Shown here: positions 43,097 through 52,831 of the stretch, piece after piece
Layout: each line of letters begins with the position of its first letter
How positions within the stretch are numbered: position 1 is the stretch's first letter
NCBI GenBank assembly: GCA_017521425.1
Contig: JAFXCQ010000008.1
Span: forward strand, 1 to 64,000
Source of the DNA: Clostridia bacterium
GTDB lineage: Bacteria > Bacillota > Clostridia > Oscillospirales > Acutalibacteraceae
Direction of reading: 5' to 3'
DNA length: 64,000 nt
Notes under the pieces: generated by a model
What the model saw: only the letters and a program-made list of their open reading frames with translations
Told to the model about the DNA's origin: nothing
The model's database searches: none
Translations under genes and position numbers: made by a program

Positions 43097-44581
43097 ATGC
43101 ATCTTATACCATCACCGAGAAAAATGGAAATAAAATCAGGCTTTTATTATTTTGAAGAAAATCCTGAAATAAAGAAAGAAATCAAGCACTCATTTTTAAC
43201 AGATGAGGGTTATAGACTTACTATTGATGAAAATGGTGTTCTTATTGAAGGCGGTAGCGAAAAAGGTGTATATTATGGCGAGCTTACATTAAAACAGTTA
43301 ATGTTTAACTACCGCGGTCTTCTTCCGTATATTTATATTTCAGATGAACCAGAATTTTCATACAGAGGCTTTATGATTGATTCTTCAAGGCACTTTTTTA
43401 CAGTTGAAGAAATCAAAAAAATGATAGACGTTTGTGCGCTTTTTAAATTCAATAAATTTCACTTTCATTTAACCGATGACCAGGGCTTTCGTTTCGAGAT
43501 GAAAGAATATCCTTTACTCACTGAAATTGGTTCAAAAAGAAGAGCATCAGAATTCAGTAAAGAAGAGAATGTTCAGGAAGAATATGCATATTTTTATACT
43601 AAAGACGATTTAAAAGAAATTGTGGAGTATTGTCACGAAAGATATATCGAGGTTATTCCTGAATTTGACCTTCCCGGACACACAACCTCTTTGATTGCGG
43701 CATATCCTGAAATTTCCTGCAAAGGTGAAAATATAGAAACAAAAACAAAAGGCGGAATATTCCCCGATATTTTGTGTGTTGGCAATCCTGAAACAGAAAA
43801 AGTAATACACGCAGTAATTGACGAGATGTGCGAGATATTTACAGATAAATATTTTCATATCGGTGGTGACGAAGCACCAAAAACACGTTGGGTAGAATGC
43901 CCGAAATGTCGTGCAAAAAAAGATGAACTTGGGTTTAAGAACTTTCAGGAACTTCAGGGTTGGTTGATGAATGAAGTTTCAGACTATTTAAAGTCAAAAG
44001 GAAAAACAGCGATTTGTTGGAACGACGCATTAAAAGGCGGAAATATAAGTTCAGATAACACAGTTGTTTCATTATGGTATGAAAGAAATAATAACAGCAT
44101 AAACTGGGCAAATGCAGGTAATAAACTTATTGTAGAGTGCAATACACCGTTGTATGCTGATTATCCTTATGCAGTAAATTCTTTAGAAAAAATATATAAA
44201 TTCAAACCTAAAAAATTAAAAGGGTTAACAGAGGTTGGTGCTAATTCTGTTATTGGAATTGAGTCACCAATCTGGACAGAACACGTAAAGAACTTTAAAG
44301 AGCTTACTTCAATGTGTTTCCCGCGCTGGTTTGCAGTTGCAGAAATTGCGTGGACGGGTGGCGAATGCAAAGCATATAAATCATTTTTAGCAACAACAAA
44401 ATTTTTCTGTGATATATTAAGAGAAATGAAAATACCGACTGCTCCGAAAAGCGAGTGGCTTGGTACACCACAAAAGAAGATTTCTCAATTATTGAATTAC
44501 GGTAAAAGAATGATAACACCGGAAAGTGTTTCAGAATTCTTGAGAATTCAGAAAAATGAAATAACAGGGGGCGATGAATAA
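43097..44581 (+). CDS. GH20 beta-N-acetylhexosaminidase
   Basis: About 494 residues. The small N-terminal GH20b domain (about 1-90) is followed by the catalytic barrel: FHFHLTDDQGFRFEMKEYPL, PEFDLPGHTTSLIAAYPEIS, YFHIGGDEAPKTRW (Asp-Glu catalytic pair) and ESPIWTEHV. It removes terminal GlcNAc/GalNAc from glycans by substrate-assisted catalysis. There is no signal peptide, so it works on imported oligosaccharides. AAGGAGGG precedes ATG 43097. It shares a base with the next gene (TAATG). Confidence 0.95.
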   Translation: MHLIPSPRKMEIKSGFYYFEENPEIKKEIKHSFLTDEGYRLTIDENGVLIEGGSEKGVYYGELTLKQLMFNYRGLLPYIYISDEPEFSYRGFMIDSSRHFFTVEEIKKMIDVCALFKFNKFHFHLTDDQGFRFEMKEYPLLTEIGSKRRASEFSKEENVQEEYAYFYTKDDLKEIVEYCHERYIEVIPEFDLPGHTTSLIAAYPEISCKGENIETKTKGGIFPDILCVGNPETEKVIHAVIDEMCEIFTDKYFHIGGDEAPKTRWVECPKCRAKKDELGFKNFQELQGWLMNEVSDYLKSKGKTAICWNDALKGGNISSDNTVVSLWYERNNNSINWANAGNKLIVECNTPLYADYPYAVNSLEKIYKFKPKKLKGLTEVGANSVIGIESPIWTEHVKNFKELTSMCFPRWFAVAEIAWTGGECKAYKSFLATTKFFCDILREMKIPTAPKSEWLGTPQKKISQLLNYGKRMITPESVSEFLRIQKNEITGGDE

Positions 44582-45558
44582 TGCAGAAAATTAAATATTC
44601 AGTAATAGGCACTTCGTGGATAACCAATTCATTTATTGAAGGTGCTAATACAGTAGAAGGACTTCAGTTAGACGGTGTTTATTCACGCTCAGAAGAAAGG
44701 GGCAAGGCTTTTAGCGAAAAAGTTGGTGCCCAAAGAGTTTTTAAATCAATAGAAGAGGTTGCTGACTCTGATACAGATTTTGTATATGTAGCAAGTCCTA
44801 ACTCCTGTCACTATGAACAATGTAAATTTCTTTTAGAAAATAAAAAGAGTGTAATTTGTGAGAAACCTATAGCTACAACAAGTAGAGAATTTTCAAAGCT
44901 CTTCTTTTTAGCAGAAGAAAACAATGTAAGATATTTTGAAGCAATTATGTATATGCACACACATAATCGCTATGCATTAAAACAGATGTTGAATCAGATT
45001 GGCAATATTTCATCTGCATATTTTGATTATTCTCAGTTATCCTCAAAATATGAGGCACTTTTAGCAGGTGAACTTCCTAATATATTTAACCCGAAAATGA
45101 AAACAGGTGCATTAAATGATTTAGGCATTTATTGTGTTTACCCTGTTATAGATTTATTCGGGGAACCGAAAAGCGTTATTGCACAGCAGCATTTCTTATT
45201 TACAGGGGCAGACGGTGCCGGTTCAGCTATACTTAAATATGACGATAAAATAGTGACCATTACATATTCAAAAACCGCAGAAAGCAGAAGCAAATCACAA
45301 ATATTAGGTGATAAGGGTACAATTACAATAGGTTCTGTTTCGCAGTTAAGAGGTATAAAATGCTATGACAATAAAGGCGATATAATAGATTCTTTACACG
45401 ATGAAACAAAGCAGTCACTAATGGCAAATGAAGCGAGAAGTATGTACAACTTCCTTACAGATTTTGAGCATAATAAAGGTCTTTACTATGAATGTGCCGC
45501 AATGAGCCAGAAAGTTTTAGCTTGTATGGAAAAAATGAGGACAGAAAATGGCAAATAA
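44581..45558 (+). CDS. Gfo/Idh/MocA-family oxidoreductase
   Basis: 325 residues. Rossmann start KIKYSVIGTSWITNSFIEGA, then CEKPIATTSREF (EKP motif) and the C-terminal domain with KTGALNDLGIYCVYPVIDLF (Asp-x-x-x-x-x dyad region). It is an NAD(P)-dependent sugar oxidoreductase of the group related to diol/trans-1,2-dihydrobenzene dehydrogenase. It is coupled to the hexosaminidase (1-base overlap) and to the next gene (11-base overlap), so it probably acts on a hexosaminidase-derived sugar. Exact substrate unknown. Confidence 0.88.
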   Translation: MQKIKYSVIGTSWITNSFIEGANTVEGLQLDGVYSRSEERGKAFSEKVGAQRVFKSIEEVADSDTDFVYVASPNSCHYEQCKFLLENKKSVICEKPIATTSREFSKLFFLAEENNVRYFEAIMYMHTHNRYALKQMLNQIGNISSAYFDYSQLSSKYEALLAGELPNIFNPKMKTGALNDLGIYCVYPVIDLFGEPKSVIAQQHFLFTGADGAGSAILKYDDKIVTITYSKTAESRSKSQILGDKGTITIGSVSQLRGIKCYDNKGDIIDSLHDETKQSLMANEARSMYNFLTDFEHNKGLYYECAAMSQKVLACMEKMRTENGK

Positions 45559-46225
45559 TGATGTTTTATCCATACAAAAAGAGCTTAAAGAGTTACTTTT
45601 AAGTAAAGGTGTAAGTGATGTAGGATTTTCGTATCTTGGTAATGCAGATTCGGGCGAACTGCAAAACGGAATAAGTGTAGTAGTTAAACTTTCAGATGCA
45701 ATTATTGATGAAATTGACGATGAACCTACGCCAACATATTTTAATCATTACAGGACAGTGAATGCGTTTATTGACCGTTGTCTTTTAGAAGCAGGTTTGT
45801 TTTTAGAAAGTAAGGGCTATAAATATATAACAGTTGCCGCATCACAAAGTATGCCGGGTACACCATATAATGGCAGATATTCTCATAAAGAGGCGGCGCG
45901 AAAAGCTGGTCTTGGTACAATAGGTAAAAACTCATTATTTCTTCACAAAAAATATGGTGCAAGAGTAAGACTTGGCACAATTCTTACAGATTGCCCTGTA
46001 GAAAGAGATTGCGAAATACCAGAGAGTATTTGTAACGGTTGCAATTTATGTGTTAAAGCGTGTCCGTCAGGTGCAATTCTCGGTGGGGATTGGTATGAAG
46101 GTGCAAAAAGAGAAGAAATATTCAGCGCCGCAGTTTGTAGCGATTATATGAAGAAGAAATTTCATCATATAGGTCGTGGTGTAGTCTGCGGAATATGTAT
46201 GAGGGTTTGTCCGCAAAATAAATAA
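45548..46225 (+). CDS. QueG-like 4Fe-4S double-cluster protein
   Basis: 225 residues. The C-terminal half has two ferredoxin-type cluster motifs: CNGCNLCVKACPSGAI and VVCGICMRVCP, with upstream Cys in DCPVERDCEIP. This matches the iron-sulfur end of epoxyqueuosine reductase (QueG) and reductive-dehalogenase-like proteins. It is shorter than QueG (about 380 residues) and lacks the HEAT-repeat C-terminus, so it may be a related protein of unknown role. It overlaps the oxidoreductase gene by 11 bases. Confidence 0.82.
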   Translation: MANNDVLSIQKELKELLLSKGVSDVGFSYLGNADSGELQNGISVVVKLSDAIIDEIDDEPTPTYFNHYRTVNAFIDRCLLEAGLFLESKGYKYITVAASQSMPGTPYNGRYSHKEAARKAGLGTIGKNSLFLHKKYGARVRLGTILTDCPVERDCEIPESICNGCNLCVKACPSGAILGGDWYEGAKREEIFSAAVCSDYMKKKFHHIGRGVVCGICMRVCPQNK

Positions 46226-46248
46226 TATTATTTTAAGGTGGTGATTTT

Positions 46249-46929
46249 ATGGCAAAAATTCTTGTTGCAGATGATGAACAACTTATAAGAAAACTAATAA
46301 ATGATTGTTTGTCTAAAGAAGGTCACGAAGTTTTAGAAGCAGAAGATGGCTTACAAGCTCTCAATATCTTTAAAAGTTGCAAAGATATTGATATGGCGCT
46401 TCTTGATATTATGATGCCGGAAATTGATGGCTGGGAGGTTTGCCGTAAAATCAGAGAAACAAGTGGTATTCCTATTCTTCTTGTTTCTGCAAGAAGTCAG
46501 GATTTTGACCAGATTATGGGTTTTGAATCTGGTGCAGACGATTATGTAACAAAACCTTTTTCATTAACAATTCTTTCAAAAAGGGTAGATGCACTTTTAA
46601 AAAGAGGTGCTTCGCCTGTCAAGAAAAAAGAAAATGACAATATCACACTTGATGGTTTAATTATAAATCCATTGGCACACGAGGTTTATTTAGATGGCAC
46701 AGCTATTGAGCTCACATTAAAGGAATATAAAATTCTTTTGAAGCTTGCGTCACATCCGGGCAGAGTTTATACGCGTGAGCAGTTATTGGATGAGGTTTGG
46801 GGTTACGAATATGAGGGTGATGCAAGAACAGTTGACTCTCACGTTGCAAGACTCAGAACAAAGCTTTCAGAGTGGGGCGTAAATCATATTAAAACAATTT
46901 ACGGTACGGGGTATAAAATTCAGGAATGA
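46249..46929 (+). CDS. OmpR-family response regulator
   Basis: 226 residues. The receiver domain has ILVADDEQLI, phospho-acceptor Asp53 in LLDIMMPEIDGWEV, and the Lys of VTKPF. The C-terminal winged helix (about 130-225) has LTLKEYKILLKLASHPGRVY and RTVDSHVARLRTKL. It is paired with the kinase 38 bases downstream. The regulated genes are unknown; position after glycan genes is only suggestive. AAGGTGGTG precedes the ATG. Confidence 0.95.
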   Translation: MAKILVADDEQLIRKLINDCLSKEGHEVLEAEDGLQALNIFKSCKDIDMALLDIMMPEIDGWEVCRKIRETSGIPILLVSARSQDFDQIMGFESGADDYVTKPFSLTILSKRVDALLKRGASPVKKKENDNITLDGLIINPLAHEVYLDGTAIELTLKEYKILLKLASHPGRVYTREQLLDEVWGYEYEGDARTVDSHVARLRTKLSEWGVNHIKTIYGTGYKIQE

Positions 46930-46967
46930 GGTGACGCTTGTTGCCTTGAAAAAAAGGAGGCAGAGCG

Positions 46968-48401
46968 ATGAAAAGAAAAAAAATCGGTATAAGATTTCGC
47001 GTTTTTCTTGAAGTCGGTGCAATTTTTGCAGTTTGCCTTGTAGCCCTTATAATTGTAAACTCACAAATGATGGAAAATGTTTATTTGTGGAATGAAGAAA
47101 ATTCATTGAAGCAAATGGCAATAGATGCAGAAAATTATGAAGGCGATTTATACACACTTCTTAACCAGTACGAAATTACAAAAAATGTAAGTATTGACCT
47201 TTACGATAATAACGATAACTATGTTTACGAAGGTAGCGGTAGCTTTGTTTCGGGACAAAAACTAAATATTGTGAGTCGTACTGAAAACGAAGACGGTAGT
47301 TATTTTAATATTCTCCAGGAAGAAGACAGTACAACACAGTACATTCTTTATGGTAAAGATTTTTCTAATGGTTACCATATTGAAATTATGTCGCAAAAAG
47401 ATGTTCTTAAAGAGAATGCATCAATAGCAACACGCGTTACAACATTTATTGCAGTTGTCGCGTTAGTGCTTGCACTTTTATATATTTCAATTTATTCAAA
47501 GCGTTTTACAAAGCCGATTATAAAAATTACAGCTGCAGCAAATAAAATGAGTAATCTTGATTTCACAGAAAAATGTGAGATTGACAGAAACGATGAAATT
47601 GGCGTGCTCGCAGAGAGTATAAATAAACTTTCTACTTCGCTTGATACTGCGCTAACAGAGTTGCAGACTACAAACAAGCAGCTTGTAAGCGATATTGAAA
47701 AAGAGCGCAAGTTAGAAAAAATGCGTCAGGATTTCGTTTCATCTGCATCACACGAATTAAAAACTCCTATTGCAATAATCCGTGGCTACGCAGAGGGACT
47801 TAAAATGAATGTAAGCGAAGAAGATACCGCTATGCAGGAATATTGTGATATTATAATGACTGAAGCAGATAAAATGAATGCACTTGTTATAAGTCTTTTA
47901 GAAGCATCACTTTATTCTTCGGGAATGAAAACACTCAACAAAGAAGATTTTCTGTTAAATGAATTCATTAAAGAATATATGAGAGCGGCAAAACCGATTT
48001 TCCTGGAAAAGGGTATAACCGCACACTTTACAGAAACAGAAACACCTTTAATGGTTTTTGCAGATAAATCGCAGATAGAAAGAGTGCTTTCTAACTATAT
48101 TTCAAACGCGTGCAGTCACGCAAAAAATGAAAAAGAGATTATTGTTTCAGTTACAGATATAGGTAAAAAATATAAAGTATCTGTTTATAATTCAGGTAGC
48201 TTTATTGATGATAAAGATAAAGAAAATATTTTCAATTCTTTTTATAGAGCAGACAAAGCACATTCAAGAAAAGAAGGAAGATTCGGTTTAGGTCTTTCTA
48301 TTGTAAAATCTATAATGGATTTGCATAATTGTGATTGTGGCTTTACTAACAAAGAAAATGGTGTAGAGTTCTGGTTTGAAATTGAAAAAATGAAAGGTTA
48401 A
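46968..48401 (+). CDS. Membrane sensor histidine kinase
   Basis: 477 residues. Membrane segments at about 12-32 and 153-175 enclose an extracellular sensor domain of about 120 residues. A HAMP region follows (about 177-230), then the HisKA box SHELKTPIAII (His262), an N-box (about 375, VLSNYISNACSH), and G-box FGLGLSIV. It phosphorylates the OmpR-type regulator next to it. AAGGAGG precedes the ATG. Signal unknown. Confidence 0.94.
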   Translation: MKRKKIGIRFRVFLEVGAIFAVCLVALIIVNSQMMENVYLWNEENSLKQMAIDAENYEGDLYTLLNQYEITKNVSIDLYDNNDNYVYEGSGSFVSGQKLNIVSRTENEDGSYFNILQEEDSTTQYILYGKDFSNGYHIEIMSQKDVLKENASIATRVTTFIAVVALVLALLYISIYSKRFTKPIIKITAAANKMSNLDFTEKCEIDRNDEIGVLAESINKLSTSLDTALTELQTTNKQLVSDIEKERKLEKMRQDFVSSASHELKTPIAIIRGYAEGLKMNVSEEDTAMQEYCDIIMTEADKMNALVISLLEASLYSSGMKTLNKEDFLLNEFIKEYMRAAKPIFLEKGITAHFTETETPLMVFADKSQIERVLSNYISNACSHAKNEKEIIVSVTDIGKKYKVSVYNSGSFIDDKDKENIFNSFYRADKAHSRKEGRFGLGLSIVKSIMDLHNCDCGFTNKENGVEFWFEIEKMKG

Positions 48402-48404
48402 AAT

Positions 48405-49520
48405 ATGAAAATAAATTTTGTTATTCCGTGTCTTTTAGGAGTTGAAGGGATTATTGCAGATGAACTTCGCTCTTTAGAAGCAGAAGATGTTAAGGCAGAA
48501 AATGGTAGGGTGCTTTTTTCAGGTGATGAAAATTTACTTGCAAGAGTTAATATTTGCTCACACTTTGCAGAAAGAGTGCAGATTTTAGTTGGCTCATTTA
48601 AAGCAACAACCTTTGAAGAGCTTTTTCAAGGCACAAAAAACTTACCCTGGGAGCAATGGATTTTAAAGGATGATGCTTTCCCTGTAAAAGGCTACTCGTT
48701 AAAATCAACACTTTTCAGTGTCAGCGACTGCCAGGCAATTATAAAAAAAGCAGTAGTTGAAAGACTTAAGTCAAAATATGGTATTTCGTGGTTCGATGAA
48801 ACTGGTCCTACTCATCAGATTCAGTTTTCAATTATGAATGACGAAGCGACTCTTTTAATAGATACTTCTGGTGCAGGACTTCACAAAAGAGGCTACCGTT
48901 TACAAAGCAACTTTGCCCCAATGAAAGAAACTCTTGCGGCGGCAATTTGTTCACTTGCAAAATTAAAGCATTACCACACTCTTTACGACCCTATGTGTGG
49001 TAGTGGTACTTTAATGATAGAAGGCGCTTTATATGCACATAATATAGCACCGGGCTTAAACAGACATTTCTCTGCTGAAAGATTTGAGGTTTTACCTAAA
49101 AATATCTGGGCAGAGGAACGCGAAAGAGCAAAAAGTCTTGAAAAAATCGACACAGATTTCCAAGGGTTTGGTTCAGATATTGATGGTGAAACAATAAAGC
49201 TTGCTATGGCGAATGCCTCAAGATTACCAATAGGTAAAAAGCTTCATTTTGAAAAACGCGATATAAGAGATTTTAAAAGACATACTGAAAGAGGTACTGT
49301 TTTAGTAAATCCGCCTTATGGCGAAAGACTTTTAGATTTGCAGGAGGCAGAAGCTCTTTACAGAGAAATGGGTAAGGTTTTCCCACAAAGTCACGGTTGG
49401 AGTTATTATATAATTACACCTGATGAAGAGTTTGAAACCTGCTTCGGCAGAAAAGCGGACAAACGCAGAAAATTATATAATGGTATGATTAAATGCCAGT
49501 TATATATGTATTTTAAATAA
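48405..49520 (+). CDS. THUMP-domain rRNA methyltransferase (RlmL-N/YpsC-like)
   Basis: 371 residues. An N-terminal THUMP RNA-binding domain (about 45-155) precedes a class I SAM methyltransferase with LYDPMCGSGTLMIEGALYAH (motif I region), the SDIDGETIKLAMANA acidic loop, and the catalytic NPPYGERL. It is the Firmicute form of the 23S rRNA m2G2445 methyltransferase. It is three bases after the kinase gene. Rho-independent signals do not separate it from its neighbours. Confidence 0.9.
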   Translation: MKINFVIPCLLGVEGIIADELRSLEAEDVKAENGRVLFSGDENLLARVNICSHFAERVQILVGSFKATTFEELFQGTKNLPWEQWILKDDAFPVKGYSLKSTLFSVSDCQAIIKKAVVERLKSKYGISWFDETGPTHQIQFSIMNDEATLLIDTSGAGLHKRGYRLQSNFAPMKETLAAAICSLAKLKHYHTLYDPMCGSGTLMIEGALYAHNIAPGLNRHFSAERFEVLPKNIWAEERERAKSLEKIDTDFQGFGSDIDGETIKLAMANASRLPIGKKLHFEKRDIRDFKRHTERGTVLVNPPYGERLLDLQEAEALYREMGKVFPQSHGWSYYIITPDEEFETCFGRKADKRRKLYNGMIKCQLYMYFK

Positions 49521-49552
49521 ATTAAATTATCCCTATGAGAGAAGATGGCTTT

Positions 49553-50488
49553 ATGAAACATATTTTTATTATCAACCCTGTTGCAGGTAATGGTATTGAC
49601 CATATTACTTACAGCGAAAAAATCAAGAAGGCTTTTAGTGAGCTTGGTATTGAAGATTACGAAATTCACGTAACAACAGGAGTAGGTAATGCAAACGAAT
49701 TTGCAAAAGAAAAAGTAAAAACAGGTGAGCATATAAGATTTTATGCCTGTGGTGGTGACGGTACACTTTCAGAGGTTGTTAATGCTTGTGCAGAACATAA
49801 AAATGCAGAGGTTGCGGCAATTCCTTTAGGTAGTGGTAACGACTTTATAAGAATTTTTGGTAGCAAAGAAGATTTATTGGATTTAAAAGCTCATATTAAC
49901 GGTACACCAATGGAATTTGACCTTATTAAATACGGAGACCAGTATGCAATAAATCAATGCTCAATGGGTCTTGACGCAGAGGTTTGTGCAAAACAGGCAG
50001 ATTTCAAAAAAATACCATTTTTGTCACCAGAAACAGCATATACAGTAGCGCTTCTTTATTGCTTTATAGGTAAAATGAAAAACACTTTTACAATTCAGTT
50101 TGATGATGATGAGCCATTTACAAAAGATGTTCTTTTCTGTGTTGTAGGTAACTCTCGTTGGTATGGTGGTGGCTATATGGCTGCACCAAAGGCACTCACT
50201 TACGATGGACTTTTAGATTTTGTTGTAGTTGAAAAGAATTGCTCAAGACTTACACTTTTAGGTCTTATTGCTCCATATAAACGCGGTGAGCATTTAGAGT
50301 GGGAAAGAACTCATTTTAAACGTGGTAAAAAAATTACAATAAAGAGCAAAAAACCATCTGCAGTAAATTTTGATGGCGAAGTAAAAATTGTAACAGAAGC
50401 AACATTCAATATAGTTGAAAAAGCAATTAAATATGTTGTTCCTGCAAATTCAGATTTTACAAAGAAAGTTGAAGAAGGTACTTTATAA
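49553..50488 (+). CDS. Diacylglycerol-kinase-family lipid kinase (DgkB/YegS-like)
   Basis: About 311 residues. The N-terminal MKHIFIINPVAGNG, the nucleotide motif FYACGGDGTLSEVVNAC, and the AIPLGSGNDFIRIF motif place it in the DAGK catalytic family. It phosphorylates diacylglycerol or a related lipid at the membrane. ATG 49553 gives the family start; ATG 49535 is an alternative adding six residues. It shares a base with plsC (TAATG), consistent with joint work in phospholipid turnover. Confidence 0.9.
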   Translation: MKHIFIINPVAGNGIDHITYSEKIKKAFSELGIEDYEIHVTTGVGNANEFAKEKVKTGEHIRFYACGGDGTLSEVVNACAEHKNAEVAAIPLGSGNDFIRIFGSKEDLLDLKAHINGTPMEFDLIKYGDQYAINQCSMGLDAEVCAKQADFKKIPFLSPETAYTVALLYCFIGKMKNTFTIQFDDDEPFTKDVLFCVVGNSRWYGGGYMAAPKALTYDGLLDFVVVEKNCSRLTLLGLIAPYKRGEHLEWERTHFKRGKKITIKSKKPSAVNFDGEVKIVTEATFNIVEKAIKYVVPANSDFTKKVEEGTL

Positions 50489-51138
50489 TGACTAATTATG
50501 CGAAAAGCAACACAGGCTTTAAAATTTTATCTACAATATTAAAACCAGTTTTTAAATTCTGGTATGGCCCAAAAATAATTGGTAAAGAAAATATGCCAAA
50601 GAGTGGTGCTATTGTAGTTGCTTGTAACCACAAGCACTTAATGGACCAATGTATGGTTATTATTTCAACAAAAAGACCAATTCACTATATGGCAAAAAGC
50701 GAATATTTTGAAAACAAGAAAGTTGCGTGGTTCTTTAAAGCGGCTGGTTGTATTCCCGTAAACAGAAATGGTCACGATTCAGAAGCTAAAGATGCTGCAA
50801 CAGAAGTTTTACAGTCAGGCGGTGCTTTAGGTATTTTCCCTGAAGGCACAAGAAACAAAACAGAAGATTTACTTATGCCGTTTAAATTCGGTGCAGTATC
50901 TCTTGCTAAAAAGAATAATGCATTAGTTATTCCTGTTGGTGTTTCGGGTGACTATAAATTCAGACCGAAAAATCTTGTTGCAAGAATTGGTGAACCAATT
51001 GATGTAAGCGAAATGGATTTAGAAGAAGCAAACGAAAAACTCCACAAAGCAGTAGAAACCCTTATTTTAGAAAATCTCAAAGAAGGCAACGGAAGTGAGC
51101 AGGACTTTGAGAGAGCAAAGCATTCAGGGTTGATTTAA
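50488..51138 (+). CDS. plsC: 1-acyl-sn-glycerol-3-phosphate acyltransferase
   Basis: 216 residues. It has the HX4D catalytic motif in NHKHLMDQ (about 47-54) and FPEGTRNKT, both typical of PlsC-type acyltransferases that make phosphatidic acid on the inner face of the membrane. It is coupled to the lipid kinase upstream; together they can recycle diacylglycerol to phospholipid. A dispersed repeat follows. Confidence 0.92.
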   Translation: MTNYAKSNTGFKILSTILKPVFKFWYGPKIIGKENMPKSGAIVVACNHKHLMDQCMVIISTKRPIHYMAKSEYFENKKVAWFFKAAGCIPVNRNGHDSEAKDAATEVLQSGGALGIFPEGTRNKTEDLLMPFKFGAVSLAKKNNALVIPVGVSGDYKFRPKNLVARIGEPIDVSEMDLEEANEKLHKAVETLILENLKEGNGSEQDFERAKHSGLI

Positions 51139-51268
51139 GGAATTAGGAAATAGGAATTAGAAATTAGAAAAAACATCATTCTATCAGTTTAGTTGGTTTA
51201 AGACTTACTACAAATGATAGAATGATTTTGTTTTTTCGGGACCTAATTCCTGATTCCTATTTCCTAAA
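51139..51268. repeat. Intergenic hairpin repeat downstream of plsC
   Basis: Outer arms GGAATTAGGAAATAGGAATT (51139) and CTAATTCCTGATTCCTATTT (51243) enclose a 12-bp hairpin ATCATTCTATCA/TGATAGAATGAT (51175-51186, 51215-51226). A T-tract after it could terminate plsC. It shares CGGGACCT, GACTTACT and the 16-mer TACAAATGATAGAATG with the region at 26569-26880, and CCTAATTCCTGATT with the MATE 3' end (21003). Confidence 0.75.
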
Positions 51269-51344
51269 TTTTCAATTAAATTATGGAAATCTATGAAAAT
51301 CTATGCTATACTTAAATGCATAGTAATATTAAAAGGTGATTAAG

Positions 51345-52817
51345 ATGTCATTAAAAATAACAAACCCATACGCAAGTGGTACTTTTAACAGCAAACTTTT
51401 CAGAATTCCTGCTATTCTTACTTTAAAAAATGGCAGAGTTTTAGCATGTGCCGATATAAGATATGGTAACGGTACAGACGACCCGGCAAATGTTGACACA
51501 GGTATTCGTTATTCAGACGATAATGGTGTTACATGGTCAGAGCCTGCGTTTGTAAACGCGTTTGATGATATGGAATTTTGCGACCACAACAAAGCAATTC
51601 CTACTTCTGCATCATTTGTTGACTCTGCAATAGCACAGGGTGAAGATGGAACGGTTTACCATATGTGTGACGCGTGTCCAGCATATATGGGACTCTGGAG
51701 TGCAGGTACTTATGGTAAAGAAAATGGTTTTATTGATGGCAAATTAGCGGTATGCGACAAAACAAGTGCCGACAAAGCAGAAAGCACAAAGTTAAACAAA
51801 GAAAAATATCCATATTTCGTTGATGACTTTTCTGCTGATGGCTTTGCTCCTGTAAGAAAATTTGCTGATAATGAAATCTATGACAATTACTATGTTGACA
51901 GAGATTATAAAGTTTATAAAAAATCAGGTGAAGAATACACACCCGTTTTAATAAAACAAATGAATAAAGATGGTACTTTGAGCGAAAAAGACATAATAGC
52001 AAATCTTTTCTACGCATATTCACCTATAAAAATTTACCCTACATATTATTTATGGGTAAAGAAAAGTTCTGACAACGGTGAAACTTGGGGCGACGGTAGA
52101 ATTATCAATTTAGAAATTAAATCAAAAGGTTTTACAGGATTTGCACCGGGCAGAGGTATTTCTATTGATTACAACGGCAAAAACAGAATTATTTTTGCAG
52201 TTTATGATAATAATGATGGTAGAGAATACACAAGTGTAATTTACACAGATGATGGTGAAAACTGGGTGCGTTCTCAAAAGGCAAACAAGGTAGGTGTTTC
52301 CGGTAAAAGCTCCGAAACACAATTTGTGCTTTTAAATAATGGTGTTTTAAGAATGTACTCAAGAAATACGGCAGGGTTTATAAGTTATTGTGACAGTACA
52401 GATGGCGGCGAAACATGGAGTGAATACAAGCAAGATAAAAATTTAACTTATTGCAGTAACTGTCAGTTTTCCATAATAAATTACAGTAAAGAAATAGATG
52501 GTAAAAAGGTTATTATAATTTCCTATCCATCAACAAAAATAAGAAAACTTGGTGTAATAAAAGTTGGTTTTGTAAATAATGATAATACAGTAGAATGGCG
52601 TTACAGAAAAAATGTAACAGACTCTTTAAATCCATTCAGTTTTGTATATTCCTGTATTACAGAACTTTCTGACGGTTCAATTGTCGATTTATATGAAAGT
52701 GACAAAGCCGAGCTTTCTTGCGTAAGATATACATTAGACGACTTGAAAGTAAATGACAAAGGTATAAGCGGAATTGCAAAGTTAAAGTCAATTATCTATA
52801 ACAAAACAAGAAAATAA
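51345..52817 (+). CDS. GH33-type exo-alpha-sialidase (cytosolic)
   Basis: About 490 residues, six-bladed sialidase propeller. The FRIP motif (Phe19-Pro22, Arg20 of the Arg triad), the acid/base region RYGNGTDDP (Asp45/46) and Asp-boxes SDDNGVTW, SSDNGETW, TDDGENW and STDGGETW are visible. There is an insertion of about 100 residues (about 120-215), as in GH33 enzymes with an extra domain. It releases terminal sialic acids from glycans. No signal peptide, so it acts on imported oligosaccharides or leaves by another route. ATG 51345 follows AGGTGA; GTG 51336 overlaps that site. Confidence 0.88.
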   Translation: MSLKITNPYASGTFNSKLFRIPAILTLKNGRVLACADIRYGNGTDDPANVDTGIRYSDDNGVTWSEPAFVNAFDDMEFCDHNKAIPTSASFVDSAIAQGEDGTVYHMCDACPAYMGLWSAGTYGKENGFIDGKLAVCDKTSADKAESTKLNKEKYPYFVDDFSADGFAPVRKFADNEIYDNYYVDRDYKVYKKSGEEYTPVLIKQMNKDGTLSEKDIIANLFYAYSPIKIYPTYYLWVKKSSDNGETWGDGRIINLEIKSKGFTGFAPGRGISIDYNGKNRIIFAVYDNNDGREYTSVIYTDDGENWVRSQKANKVGVSGKSSETQFVLLNNGVLRMYSRNTAGFISYCDSTDGGETWSEYKQDKNLTYCSNCQFSIINYSKEIDGKKVIIISYPSTKIRKLGVIKVGFVNNDNTVEWRYRKNVTDSLNPFSFVYSCITELSDGSIVDLYESDKAELSCVRYTLDDLKVNDKGISGIAKLKSIIYNKTRK

Positions 52818-52831
52818 AGAAGTGATTTATT

